Shown here in pieces: positions 53,788 to 61,467 of a stretch of 64,000 nucleotides of DNA. The stretch is taken from contig NZ_JAPDPD010000012.1 in the NCBI RefSeq assembly GCF_026283965.1, positions 1 to 64,000 of the forward strand, given 5' to 3'. The stretch is from Dyella subtropica. Its GTDB lineage: Bacteria > Pseudomonadota > Gammaproteobacteria > Xanthomonadales > Rhodanobacteraceae. The notes under the pieces are model-generated. The model made no database searches, was not told the origin of the DNA, and was given only the letters and a program-made list of their open reading frames with translations. Within the stretch, counting starts at the first letter, position 1. Each line of letters opens with the position of its first letter. The translations under genes and the position numbers were made by a program.

Positions 53788-55530
53788 ATGTTTGAGAAGA
53801 GTAGCTCCAAGGCTCCATCGATGTTGGAGCAGATGCTCAAGATCTACGGATTGGGGCGTCCCTACGCTGGCAGGCTCGTCATCTGTCTGACGCTGATCAT
53901 GCTGGTTTCGATCACAACGCTGATGTTGCCACTAGGTATAGGTCGTCTATTCGATAAGCTCGGTGATGGACATGACGATGGTTACGTTTCGATCATCGCA
54001 CTCTCACTCCTTCTTCTGTTTGTTGCTCGCGGTGTCTTGAGCTTCTTTGGACAGTACATCCTTCAGTCCACCGGCGACAGAATAAGCTGCGATCTCCGCG
54101 TTAACCTGTTTTGTCATATTCATGGATTGTCGATCGACTTTCATCACCGGCAGCGTACCGGTGATCTTCTGTCGAGATTGAATAATGACATTCTATCGAT
54201 AAAGAACATCATCTCAGGAATCATGATAACATTCATTATGTCTGGTCTACAGCTTATCGGGGCTTCGGTTATCATGCTGATAATGAACTGGCGTCTTGGC
54301 CTTCTGGTTCTCTCCATGGCCCCTCTCGCCTCGATGGTGTCCCATGTCTTCGGGCCTGTATTTCGCAAATTATCCTTAAGGATTCAGAACGAGCTCGGCC
54401 AGTCTTCATCTTTGGCGCAAGAAACCCTGGCCGGGGTGGAAGTAGTGGCATCTTTTGGTCGCCACCAATATGAGGTTGGTCGATACAAGGCGCTTACTGA
54501 GCGATTCCTGTTCGCTGCTCTAGGAGCGAGAAAGGTGGACGCGGTATTTAGCGCCTTAATTGCTTTCATCAGCTCGTCCTCCACGATTGCTACTATCTGG
54601 CTTGGAGGCTCTGAGGTCGTTGCTGGGGGGCTTAGTGTTGGCGCTCTCGTCTCATTTTTGCTCTATTCCCAGAACGTTACGCAGGGCATATCAGCTCTGG
54701 CGCAACAATACTCGGCTGTGAATCAATCGATCGGAGCGTCAATGCGCGTATTCGAGATTCTGGAATCCGCGCCTAAAGTTGCCGATCGGCGTCGCGCCGT
54801 GCCCTTGAATACCTCCGCTGCGTTGATAGTCTTTGATGACGTGACTTTTGCGTACGACGACTCCTTGATCCTCAAGAATATCTCGATTGAAGCTCGGGCT
54901 GGCGAGATGATTGCCCTGGTTGGTGCTAGTGGATCGGGAAAGTCGACCCTTCTGAAACTCATACCGAGGTTGTATGACGTATCATCCGGTTCGATCAGAA
55001 TCAATGGAACCGATGTTCGGGACTATGATTTGCAATCGGTACGCGATGCAGTTGCGGTTGTTCCTCAGGACGTTTTTCTTTTTGCGTCAACCGTACGTGA
55101 AAACATCCGCTATGGCAGGCTTGAGGCAACCGATGAAGAGGTCGAAGCTGCGGCTCGTGCTGCCAATGCGCACGAGTTCATTGAACGCATCCCGGGCGGC
55201 TATGATGCCCCGATTGGGGAGCGTGGAATCCAGCTGAGTGGCGGTCAGCGTCAGCGATTGTCTATTGCCAGGGCGCTAGTAAAAAAGGCTCCGATTCTTC
55301 TTCTTGACGAAGCCACCTCGTCGGTCGATTCAGGGTCAGATGTCTTGATCAGCGAGGCTATCGAGAGGGTCAAGGCTAGCTGCACTGTGTTCATCAGTGC
55401 CCATCGGTTGGAAACAGTTCGATCTGCGGACCAGATCATCTTGTTGAACGATGGCGTGATAGTGGGGCGGCCGACCTTCGAGGAAGTGGCTGCGCTATTT
55501 TGTCGCACAACCTCATCCCAGGAGGCGTGA
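53788..55530 (+). CDS. ABC exporter (fused permease-ATPase), probable lanthipeptide transporter
   Basis: 580 residues. Six transmembrane helices (about 25-320) are followed by the nucleotide-binding domain with Walker A GASGSGKST, signature LSGGQRQRLSIARAL, Walker B LLLDEATSSVDSG and H-loop ISAHRLE. There is no N-terminal C39 peptidase domain, so the leader is probably not cut by this protein; class III leaders are often removed by a separate protease. AAGGA lies 9 bases before ATG 53788. Confidence 0.88.
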   Translation: MFEKSSSKAPSMLEQMLKIYGLGRPYAGRLVICLTLIMLVSITTLMLPLGIGRLFDKLGDGHDDGYVSIIALSLLLLFVARGVLSFFGQYILQSTGDRISCDLRVNLFCHIHGLSIDFHHRQRTGDLLSRLNNDILSIKNIISGIMITFIMSGLQLIGASVIMLIMNWRLGLLVLSMAPLASMVSHVFGPVFRKLSLRIQNELGQSSSLAQETLAGVEVVASFGRHQYEVGRYKALTERFLFAALGARKVDAVFSALIAFISSSSTIATIWLGGSEVVAGGLSVGALVSFLLYSQNVTQGISALAQQYSAVNQSIGASMRVFEILESAPKVADRRRAVPLNTSAALIVFDDVTFAYDDSLILKNISIEARAGEMIALVGASGSGKSTLLKLIPRLYDVSSGSIRINGTDVRDYDLQSVRDAVAVVPQDVFLFASTVRENIRYGRLEATDEEVEAAARAANAHEFIERIPGGYDAPIGERGIQLSGGQRQRLSIARALVKKAPILLLDEATSSVDSGSDVLISEAIERVKASCTVFISAHRLETVRSADQIILLNDGVIVGRPTFEEVAALFCRTTSSQEA

Positions 55531-55601
55531 GATCTCGGAGGGCTCGCTCCGTTGAGTGTTCGTGGTGACAACATGTCCCGTGCCACATTCCACAACGCGC
55601 A

Positions 55602-56321
55602 TTACCACTGCGTGCGTCCGGGTAGCAGCCCTTTGAGTTCCGCCTCGGTCAGGTTGCGCCACTGCCCGGGCTTCAGATGGCCGAGCTTGACGTTGATGAT
55701 GCGTACGCGGCGCAGCTGGGTGACGCGGTAGCCGAAGGCGGCGGCCATCAGGCGGATCTGCCGGTTGAGACCCTGGGTGAGCACGATGGCGAAGCCGAAC
55801 TTGGCGATCTTGCGGGTGCGGCAGGGCTTGGTCATCTGACCGTGGATGCGTACGCCCTTGGCCATGCCGGCGAGGAATTCGTCGGTGACGGGTTTGTTCA
55901 CCGCCACCAGGTATTCCTTCTCGTGGTTGTTCTCGGCGCGCAGGATCTCGTTGACGATATCGCCGTTGCTGGTGAGCAGGATCAGGCCTTCCGAATCCTT
56001 GTCCAGGCGGCCGATGGGAAACACGCGTTGCTGATGATCGACAAAGTCGACGATGTTGCCGTCGACGGTCTGGTCGGTGGTGCAGGTGATGCCGACCGGT
56101 TTGTTCAACGCGATGTAGACGCCCTTCTTGGCCGCCGGGTTGGCGGCGAGGACGCGCGCGTGCACGATCTCGCCATCCACACGCACTTCATCGCCTTCCA
56201 GCGCTTTGGCGCCGGTGGTGACGACTTCGCCGTTGATGGTGACGCGCCCGGCCAGCAGCAACTCGTCCGCCTCGCGGCGGGAGCAGATACCGGCTTCGCT
56301 GATGTATTTGTTGACGCGCAT
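55602..56321 (-). CDS. rluF: 23S rRNA pseudouridine synthase RluF
   Basis: 239 residues, RsuA/RluB/RluF family. The N-terminal S4 RNA-binding domain (MRVNKYISEAGICSRREADELL) is followed by the catalytic domain with IGRLDKDSEGL (catalytic Asp) and TQGLNRQIRLMAAAFGYRV typical of RluF. It converts U2604 of 23S rRNA to pseudouridine. The 3' end is duplicated at 46794-46984, so this copy of the 3' end may have arrived with the lanthipeptide island. Confidence 0.93.
   Translation of the reverse strand: MRVNKYISEAGICSRREADELLLAGRVTINGEVVTTGAKALEGDEVRVDGEIVHARVLAANPAAKKGVYIALNKPVGITCTTDQTVDGNIVDFVDHQQRVFPIGRLDKDSEGLILLTSNGDIVNEILRAENNHEKEYLVAVNKPVTDEFLAGMAKGVRIHGQMTKPCRTRKIAKFGFAIVLTQGLNRQIRLMAAAFGYRVTQLRRVRIINVKLGHLKPGQWRNLTEAELKGLLPGRTQW
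55639..55792 (-). repeat. direct repeat flanking the lanthipeptide island (right copy)
   Basis: Matches 46831-46984 over 154 bases with three mismatches, same orientation, offset 8808 bases. Both lie in the 3' part of rluF. The pair brackets the island and could recombine to delete it. Confidence 0.9.
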
Positions 56322-56359
56322 GATCTGCTACAGGGCTCGTTCAAACGTATGGAGACATC

Positions 56360-56472
56360 GTCATTCCGGCGAAAGCCGGAATCCAGTGAGGTATGCGTGC
56401 GAAGCACACAAAATCGTTTTGAGTGCTTCGCACGAGTTATTCAACTGGATTCCGGCTTTCGCCGGAATGACG
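56360..56472. repeat. MITE-like inverted repeat
   Basis: Left arm gtcattccggcgaaagccgg (continuing aatccag) and right arm ctggattccggctttcgccg (continuing gaatgacg) are perfect inverted repeats of about 27 bases enclosing ~60 bases. The inside holds a second nested pair gtgcgaagcac / gtgcttcgcac. It is non-coding and sits just downstream of the YadH-like gene. Elements with these ends are widespread in proteobacteria. Confidence 0.85.
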
Positions 56473-56483
56473 AGCAATAAGCA

Positions 56484-57260
56484 TCAAGAGCGCAGCCCAA
56501 CGCCGCGCTTGAGCAGCTGCAGCGCGACGGCGGACAACACGACTACAAACAGCAGCATCACCGCGAAGGCGAGGCCGATCTGGACGTCGCTGACGCCGAG
56601 CACGCCGAAGCGGAACGCATTGACCATGTACAGGATGGGGTTGACCCGCGAGATGCTCTGCCACGGCTCGGACAGCATGTTCACCGAATAGAACACGCCA
56701 CCGAGGTAGGTCAGCGGCGTGAGCACGAAGGTGGGTACCAGCGCGATGTCGTCGAACTTCTTGGCGTACACCGCATTGACGAAACCCGCCAGCGAAAAGA
56801 TCGTGGCCCCCAGCAGCACCGAGGCGAAGGTGATCAGCGGGTGCACGACGTGCAGGTTGGTGAAGAACAGCGCGATGATCAGCACCAGTGCACCGACACC
56901 GACGCCGCGTACGACGGCGCCAGCGACATAGCCGAGCAGAATCACCCAGTTCGGCATCGGCGACACCAGCATTTCTTCCACTGCGCGGCTGAACTTGGCG
57001 CCGAAGAACGAACTGGAGATGTTGCCGTAGCTGTTGGTGATGATGCTCATCATCACCAGGCCCGGCACGATGTACTGCATATAGGTGAAACCGCCCTCGA
57101 TGGTGCCGATGCGGCCGCCGATGAGCTTGCCGAAGATCACGAAGTACAGCGTCATCGTGATCGCAGGCGGAATCAGCGTCTGCGTCCAGATGCGCATGAT
57201 GCGCATGATCTCGCGGCGAACAATGGTGTGGAGTGCGACGAGGTTGCCGGCAGCGTTCAT
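56484..57260 (-). CDS. ABC-2 transporter permease (YadH-type)
   Basis: 258 residues with six transmembrane segments. TLIPPAITMTLYFVIFGKLIGGRIG, ISSSFFGAKFSRAVEEMLVSPMPNW and LTYLGGVFYSVNMLSEPWQ are characteristic of YadH/ABC-2 exporters. Its ATG (57260) overlaps the ATPase stop (57257-57259) by four bases, so translation is coupled. Substrate unknown. Confidence 0.9.
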   Translation of the reverse strand: MNAAGNLVALHTIVRREIMRIMRIWTQTLIPPAITMTLYFVIFGKLIGGRIGTIEGGFTYMQYIVPGLVMMSIITNSYGNISSSFFGAKFSRAVEEMLVSPMPNWVILLGYVAGAVVRGVGVGALVLIIALFFTNLHVVHPLITFASVLLGATIFSLAGFVNAVYAKKFDDIALVPTFVLTPLTYLGGVFYSVNMLSEPWQSISRVNPILYMVNAFRFGVLGVSDVQIGLAFAVMLLFVVVLSAVALQLLKRGVGLRS

Positions 57261-58252
57261 GCGACTTTCTCCACGGCCTTGCCGGTGGGGCCTTGGTTGT
57301 TGCGGCCCTGCTCTTGTCGACCATTCTCGACCAGGCGGACGAACAGTTCTTCCAAACGATTGGTCTTGTTGCGCATCGAAGTGACCGTGATGCCATGCGC
57401 GGACAGCGCCGTGAACAGCGAGTTGAGATCGTGGGCGCGGGACATTTCCGCTTCCAGGGTGTGGTCGTCGATGCGGCGCAGGGAAACGCCCGGCAGGTTG
57501 GGCAATTCGCCCGGCACGCTGCCGACATCGAGCACGAAGGTTTCCACGTCCAGCGTGGAGAGCAGCCGCTTCATCGTGGTGTTTTCGATGATGGTGCCGC
57601 GATCGATGATCGCGATGTTGCGGCACAGCTGCTCGGCCTCTTCCAGGTAATGCGTGGTGAGGATGACCGTGGTGCCGGCGGCATTGATGCCACTGATGAA
57701 CTGCCACATGGAACGGCGGATTTCGATGTCCACGCCCGCGGTAGGCTCGTCGAGGATCAGCAGCTTCGGCTCGTTCATCATGGCGCGGGCGATCATCAGG
57801 CGGCGTTTCATGCCGCCGGAAAGCATGCGGGCCTGGTCCTGGGCCTTGTCCCACAGGCGCAGTTCCTTGAGGTACTTCTCCGCGCGCTCGATCGCGATCT
57901 TGCGGGGGATACCGTAGAAACCTGCCTCGTTCACGCAGATGTCGAACGGCTTCTCGAACTGATTGAAATTGATCTCCTGGGGCACCAAGCCGATCAGCTG
58001 CATGGCCTTGCCGCGCTGCTTGTGGACCGAGACGCCGAAGATCTGCGCGTCGCCGCCGCTGGCGTTCACCAGCGAGGACAAGATGCCGATCAGGGTGGAT
58101 TTGCCGGCGCCATTGGGGCCGAGCAGGGCAAAGAAGTCGCCGGGCTGCACGGTCAGGCTGATGCCTTTGAGGGCTTCAACGCCGTTTCCGTAGGTTTTGC
58201 GCAGGTTGTCGACGACCAGGGCGGGGACAGTAGAGGAAGGCTGGGTGGGCAT
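57257..58252 (-). CDS. ABC transporter ATP-binding protein (YadG-type)
   Basis: 331 residues from ATG 58252. Walker A GPNGAGKST, signature LSGGMKRRLMIARAM, Walker B LLILDEPTAGVD and H-loop LTTHYLEEAEQ are all present. The C-terminal ~100 residues form a regulatory extension (RLLSTLDVETFVLDVG...). The longer upstream frame is antisense to the reductase gene and was rejected. It works with the overlapping YadH-type permease. Confidence 0.92.
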   Translation of the reverse strand: MPTQPSSTVPALVVDNLRKTYGNGVEALKGISLTVQPGDFFALLGPNGAGKSTLIGILSSLVNASGGDAQIFGVSVHKQRGKAMQLIGLVPQEINFNQFEKPFDICVNEAGFYGIPRKIAIERAEKYLKELRLWDKAQDQARMLSGGMKRRLMIARAMMNEPKLLILDEPTAGVDIEIRRSMWQFISGINAAGTTVILTTHYLEEAEQLCRNIAIIDRGTIIENTTMKRLLSTLDVETFVLDVGSVPGELPNLPGVSLRRIDDHTLEAEMSRAHDLNSLFTALSAHGITVTSMRNKTNRLEELFVRLVENGRQEQGRNNQGPTGKAVEKVA

Positions 58253-58345
58253 GGGCTGCACCGAGGGGGCTAGCCTCTTATTATAGCGGGCTCGTTCCCG
58301 CCGGCCGGTTCTGCCGGGCGCACTCACTGTTTCCCCCGGATTCCC

Positions 58346-59092
58346 ATGGCCGACTACTTCACGCTCCGTCTCGTCGACAGCTACATGCTTGCGCCCGCAG
58401 TGCGCCATCTCGTGTTCGAGCGGGCCGACGGCCAGCCGCTGGCCTTCGTGCCAGGGCAGTTCCTGCAGGTGCATTTCCACTACGACGACGGCACCGCCAC
58501 CAAGCGCAGCTATTCGGTGGGGACGGTGGGCGATGGCAGCTCGCCGGTGCAGCGCATCGAAATCGCGGTGAGCTATGTGGAGGGCGGCGCGGCCACCAAG
58601 CTACTCGGCGACCTGCAGCATGGCGAAACCATCGAGGCCAGCGGTCCTTACGGCCGTTTCTGCCTGCAGGCCGGCGATACCCACCCGCGCTACCTGCTGA
58701 TCGCCACCGGCACCGGCGTCACGCCTTACCGCGCCATGCTGCCGCAGCTCCAGGCACTGCTGGCCAAGGGCGATCGCGAAGTGGTGCTGCTCTACGGTGC
58801 CCGCAACGAAGGCGAGCTGCTGTACGGCGAAGAATTCGAAGCGTTCGCCCAAGCCAACCCTGGCTTCACCTTCCACGGCTGCCTCAGCCGGGAGGCCCGT
58901 GCCGTGCCGCGTCCGAACGACCGCAACGGCCACGTTCAAGGCGTGCTGGCCGAGCTGGCACCTAGTGCGGAGCGTGACATCGCCTACCTGTGCGGCAACC
59001 CGAACATGGTCGATGCCGCCTTTGCCGCACTGAAGGAATACGGCCTGCCGGTGCCGCAGATCCGCCGCGAGAAGTACATCTCGTCTCGCTGA
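58346..59092 (+). CDS. ferredoxin-NADP reductase family flavoprotein
   Basis: 248 residues. The FAD-binding barrel has KRSYSVG (RxYS motif) and GPYGRFCLQ. The NADPH domain carries ATGTGVTPYRAM (GTGxxP), VLLYGARNEGELLY and the C-terminal YLCGNPNMVDAAFAALKEYG. It transfers electrons between NAD(P)H and ferredoxin or flavodoxin, possibly feeding oxidative-stress or biosynthetic reactions. Start ATG 58346, 93 bases divergent from the YadG-type gene. Confidence 0.88.
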   Translation: MADYFTLRLVDSYMLAPAVRHLVFERADGQPLAFVPGQFLQVHFHYDDGTATKRSYSVGTVGDGSSPVQRIEIAVSYVEGGAATKLLGDLQHGETIEASGPYGRFCLQAGDTHPRYLLIATGTGVTPYRAMLPQLQALLAKGDREVVLLYGARNEGELLYGEEFEAFAQANPGFTFHGCLSREARAVPRPNDRNGHVQGVLAELAPSAERDIAYLCGNPNMVDAAFAALKEYGLPVPQIRREKYISSR

Positions 59093-59264
59093 ACCGACGG
59101 GCCGGATGTTCGTCCCGGCCCATCGCTGCCCGCCCGCTGCCCGGCGCCTTTTCGATATCCCGGCGCGGGCCAAGCGGAGACATTAAGGCGGTGCTAAGTC
59201 ACTGATCTGGCGGGGCGGCTAAAGGGTATAGCTACGCACAAGGGCGACCGCCGTCTCCTATCTT

Positions 59265-59280
59265 TGTGATGCAAATCACA
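59265..59280 (+). promoter_or_regulatory. CRP/Clp-type binding site, perfect palindrome
   Basis: TGTGATGCAAATCACA, that is TGTGA-N6-TCACA, exact match to the CRP consensus half-sites. It lies about 98 bases before the start of the pilin-like gene at 59378. In this bacterial order the CRP-like protein Clp recognises the same sequence. Confidence 0.8.
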
Positions 59281-59377
59281 TCTCGGCCACATGCCCGGGA
59301 TTCCGGCTAAAGGCCGGCAAACAGCTGCCGACAGTACCTGAAAGCGCTCATCCGTCATGGGGGCGCGGGAGGGCGGT

Positions 59378-59728
59378 ATGCGGTGCTTGATTCGCAAGAC
59401 GCTGGCGGGTTGTGTGGTCGTTGCGGCGCTGTTGGCGTCGTCTTCCGCGTTTGCGGACGGCGGTGTCGTCGTTTTCTCCGGGGCCATCACCGAGCCCACA
59501 TGTTCAGTGGGGCAGCAGCGCATCAGCGCAGCTGAGGCGTCGGCTAACACCGCCCAGCGATACAACTGCACCGAACGGGCCGATGCCAGCCCGGGGCAGG
59601 CCGCGCAATCCTACGCGCTGTCGGTGACGGCGCTGACCGAAACGCCGCTGGCCTCAGATCACTTAATCGTCTACTTCGCCCATTACTTGAGCGCGCAGCC
59701 CAAATTGGTGACTCAGACCTATGAGTGA
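59378..59728 (+). CDS. small secreted pilin-like protein 1
   Basis: 116 residues. Signal peptide (about 1-26, ending AFA), then DGGVVVFSGAITEPTCSVG, which matches the N-terminal strand of type 1 fimbrial subunits, then YNCTERAD and QSYALSVTALTETPLASDHL. Two cysteines (TCSV and YNCT) could form the usual pilin disulfide. At ~90 residues the mature part is shorter than a full pilin (~150). The start at 59378 has GGAGGG upstream. A close paralogue follows at 60156. Confidence 0.7.
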   Translation: MRCLIRKTLAGCVVVAALLASSSAFADGGVVVFSGAITEPTCSVGQQRISAAEASANTAQRYNCTERADASPGQAAQSYALSVTALTETPLASDHLIVYFAHYLSAQPKLVTQTYE

Positions 59729-60155
59729 CCGGGGTTTGGGGGACGGCGGATGCTCGCCATAGCGCTCCTGTCCCTGGCAGCGATCGTGCCAAGCACACGC
59801 CGTCCCGCATGGCAAAGACACGGCTGCGTCCAAACGTGATGAGGGCCGCATTCGCATATCACTCGCACTACGTGCGTAGCGTGATCGAATTCAAAATTTC
59901 TGCACACTGACGCGCAACGACACGGGGCGTGATGGAAGTCGCGCTTAGTCGCCCAATCTGTTTAGCGAAGTTCGTGATCACTTGCAAAGCATCAACGTGC
60001 TGAGCCGTTATCGCAGGCAAGCGTGATGAAAACCTCGCTTTCTCGCCTGACAAAACACATTTTGTAGACACGCCCTAGCGTCTGATAGAAAACCCCCAAA
60101 AGCTAAACCCGCAGAGCCCAAAGCCGTCCATCTGTGCGTGGACGTGGGAGGCGAT
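59729..60155. other. intergenic region between the two pilin-like paralogues
   Basis: No gene or attC-like site seen. No CRP-type palindrome is repeated here. The second copy has its own GGGAGGCG ribosome binding site. Some short hairpins are possible, and nothing else is supported. Confidence 0.45.
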
Positions 60156-60503
60156 ATGCGAGGTTTGAATCGAAAGACTCTGGCGGCTTGTGCCGTCGCT
60201 CTGACGCTCATGACGCGCGCCGTACATGCCGATGGCGGGCAGCTGGTTTTCTCCGGCGCCATCGTGGAGCCCACATGCTCTGTCGGGCTGCAGCGTGTGC
60301 ATGCCGCCGAGGCCGAGGCGGTCACTCCCCGGCGTTACAACTGCACCGAGCAGGCTGGGGCAGGTTCAGGGCGGGCCGCGCAAGCCTATGCGTTATCCGT
60401 GGTCAGCGTGGCAGGAACGCCGCTGGCCTCGGATCGGTTAATCACCTACTTCGCCGATTACTCGAGCGCGCCGCCCAAGTTGGTGACGCAGACTTATGAG
60501 TGA
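60156..60503 (+). CDS. small secreted pilin-like protein 2
   Basis: 115 residues, paralogue of the protein at 59378: the same order of signal peptide, DGGQLVFSGAIVEPTCSVG, RYNCTEQAGAG, AQAYALSVVSVAGTPLASDRL and the identical ending PKLVTQTYE. Roughly two thirds of residues are shared by eye. Both are convergent with the adhesin and usher genes that follow on the minus strand. They may be minor subunits or tip fragments of the same fimbria. Confidence 0.7.
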   Translation: MRGLNRKTLAACAVALTLMTRAVHADGGQLVFSGAIVEPTCSVGLQRVHAAEAEAVTPRRYNCTEQAGAGSGRAAQAYALSVVSVAGTPLASDRLITYFADYSSAPPKLVTQTYE

Positions 60504-60522
60504 TCACGCTTTTGCAGCGCGA

Positions 60523-61467
60523 TTATTGGTAGGTGAGGGTGAAGGTAGCTGTGGCGTTGACCGTGCCTGCGGAAACCGGGCTGGCGGTCTGGTAATAGCG
60601 CGCATAGTAGGAAAGGTTTAACGGCCCGTTCGGTGTGGCGCCGACCACCGCAGGAGTACCGAACGTGATCGGTGCGAAGCTCTGATTGATCAGCTGTACG
60701 CCGATGTTCTGCGCTCGGCCGGCGCCGGAGGCGGGTGCGATGACGCCGGGGGCGCCGCCGAACGGTGCCGCGGTGTCGAACTGGATGGACATGGTGCTGC
60801 CGGCGGAACAGTTCAGCGAAATGGCGAATGCGGTGGCGCCCGCCACCGAGCCCACGCCGTTGAAGCCGGTGTTGGACACGGTCGGCAAGACCACGTTGAT
60901 CGCGCTGTTGTTCACCGTGCACGAGGGGTAGACGAAGGTCAGCGAGCTGGCCAGATTGAAATCCTCGGCCTCCAGGCCGCCATAGTTCCAATAGGACAAA
61001 GTGCCCGCATTGAGTACGGCGCCATTGGCGATGGTGCCGGTCTTGACCAGCTCGAAGGCAGAGGCCACCGACAGGGTGTAGGTGCCGGCGGGAATCGAAT
61101 TGCCGGGGTAGGGCGTCAAGTAATTGGACGAATCGGGATGGGCTATGCGGTAGCCCAGGCCGGGAACGTTGGTGGGATAGATCGTCGAGCCGGCCGAAGG
61201 ATTAGCGCCGACCAGATTCTGGACGCCGTAACTAGTGGTCCTGGTGCAGTTGAGGTCATCGACCGGCGATGGAACGACGGGCGAGGAGGTGGCCAGCGTG
61301 GTACCGATCGCGGCCGTGGGATTGATCGTGATGGTGGAGCTGGCGAAGGAGATGTTCACCGCCAGCGTGCTGCCGTTGGTGAGCGAACATCGGGCGCCGG
61401 CTAGCTGCGGCAGCAGGGATAGCGCCACCAGCAGTAACAAAGCGGTGGCGTGGCGGATGCGCGTCAT
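60523..61467 (-). CDS. fimbrial adhesin / spore coat U-like protein
   Basis: 314 residues from ATG 61467. Signal peptide (about 1-26), then two beta-sandwich domains: ARCSLTNGSTLAVNISF at the N-terminus, and a second starting near residue 185 (EDFNLASSLTFVYPSCTVNN) that ends FTLTYQ, the donor-strand accepting pattern of fimbrial and spore-coat-U (SCPU) subunits. Four cysteines suit two disulfides. Its start overlaps the usher stop (ATGA at 61467-61464), so it is exported by that usher, probably as tip adhesin or main subunit. Confidence 0.82.
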   Translation of the reverse strand: MTRIRHATALLLLVALSLLPQLAGARCSLTNGSTLAVNISFASSTITINPTAAIGTTLATSSPVVPSPVDDLNCTRTTSYGVQNLVGANPSAGSTIYPTNVPGLGYRIAHPDSSNYLTPYPGNSIPAGTYTLSVASAFELVKTGTIANGAVLNAGTLSYWNYGGLEAEDFNLASSLTFVYPSCTVNNSAINVVLPTVSNTGFNGVGSVAGATAFAISLNCSAGSTMSIQFDTAAPFGGAPGVIAPASGAGRAQNIGVQLINQSFAPITFGTPAVVGATPNGPLNLSYYARYYQTASPVSAGTVNATATFTLTYQ

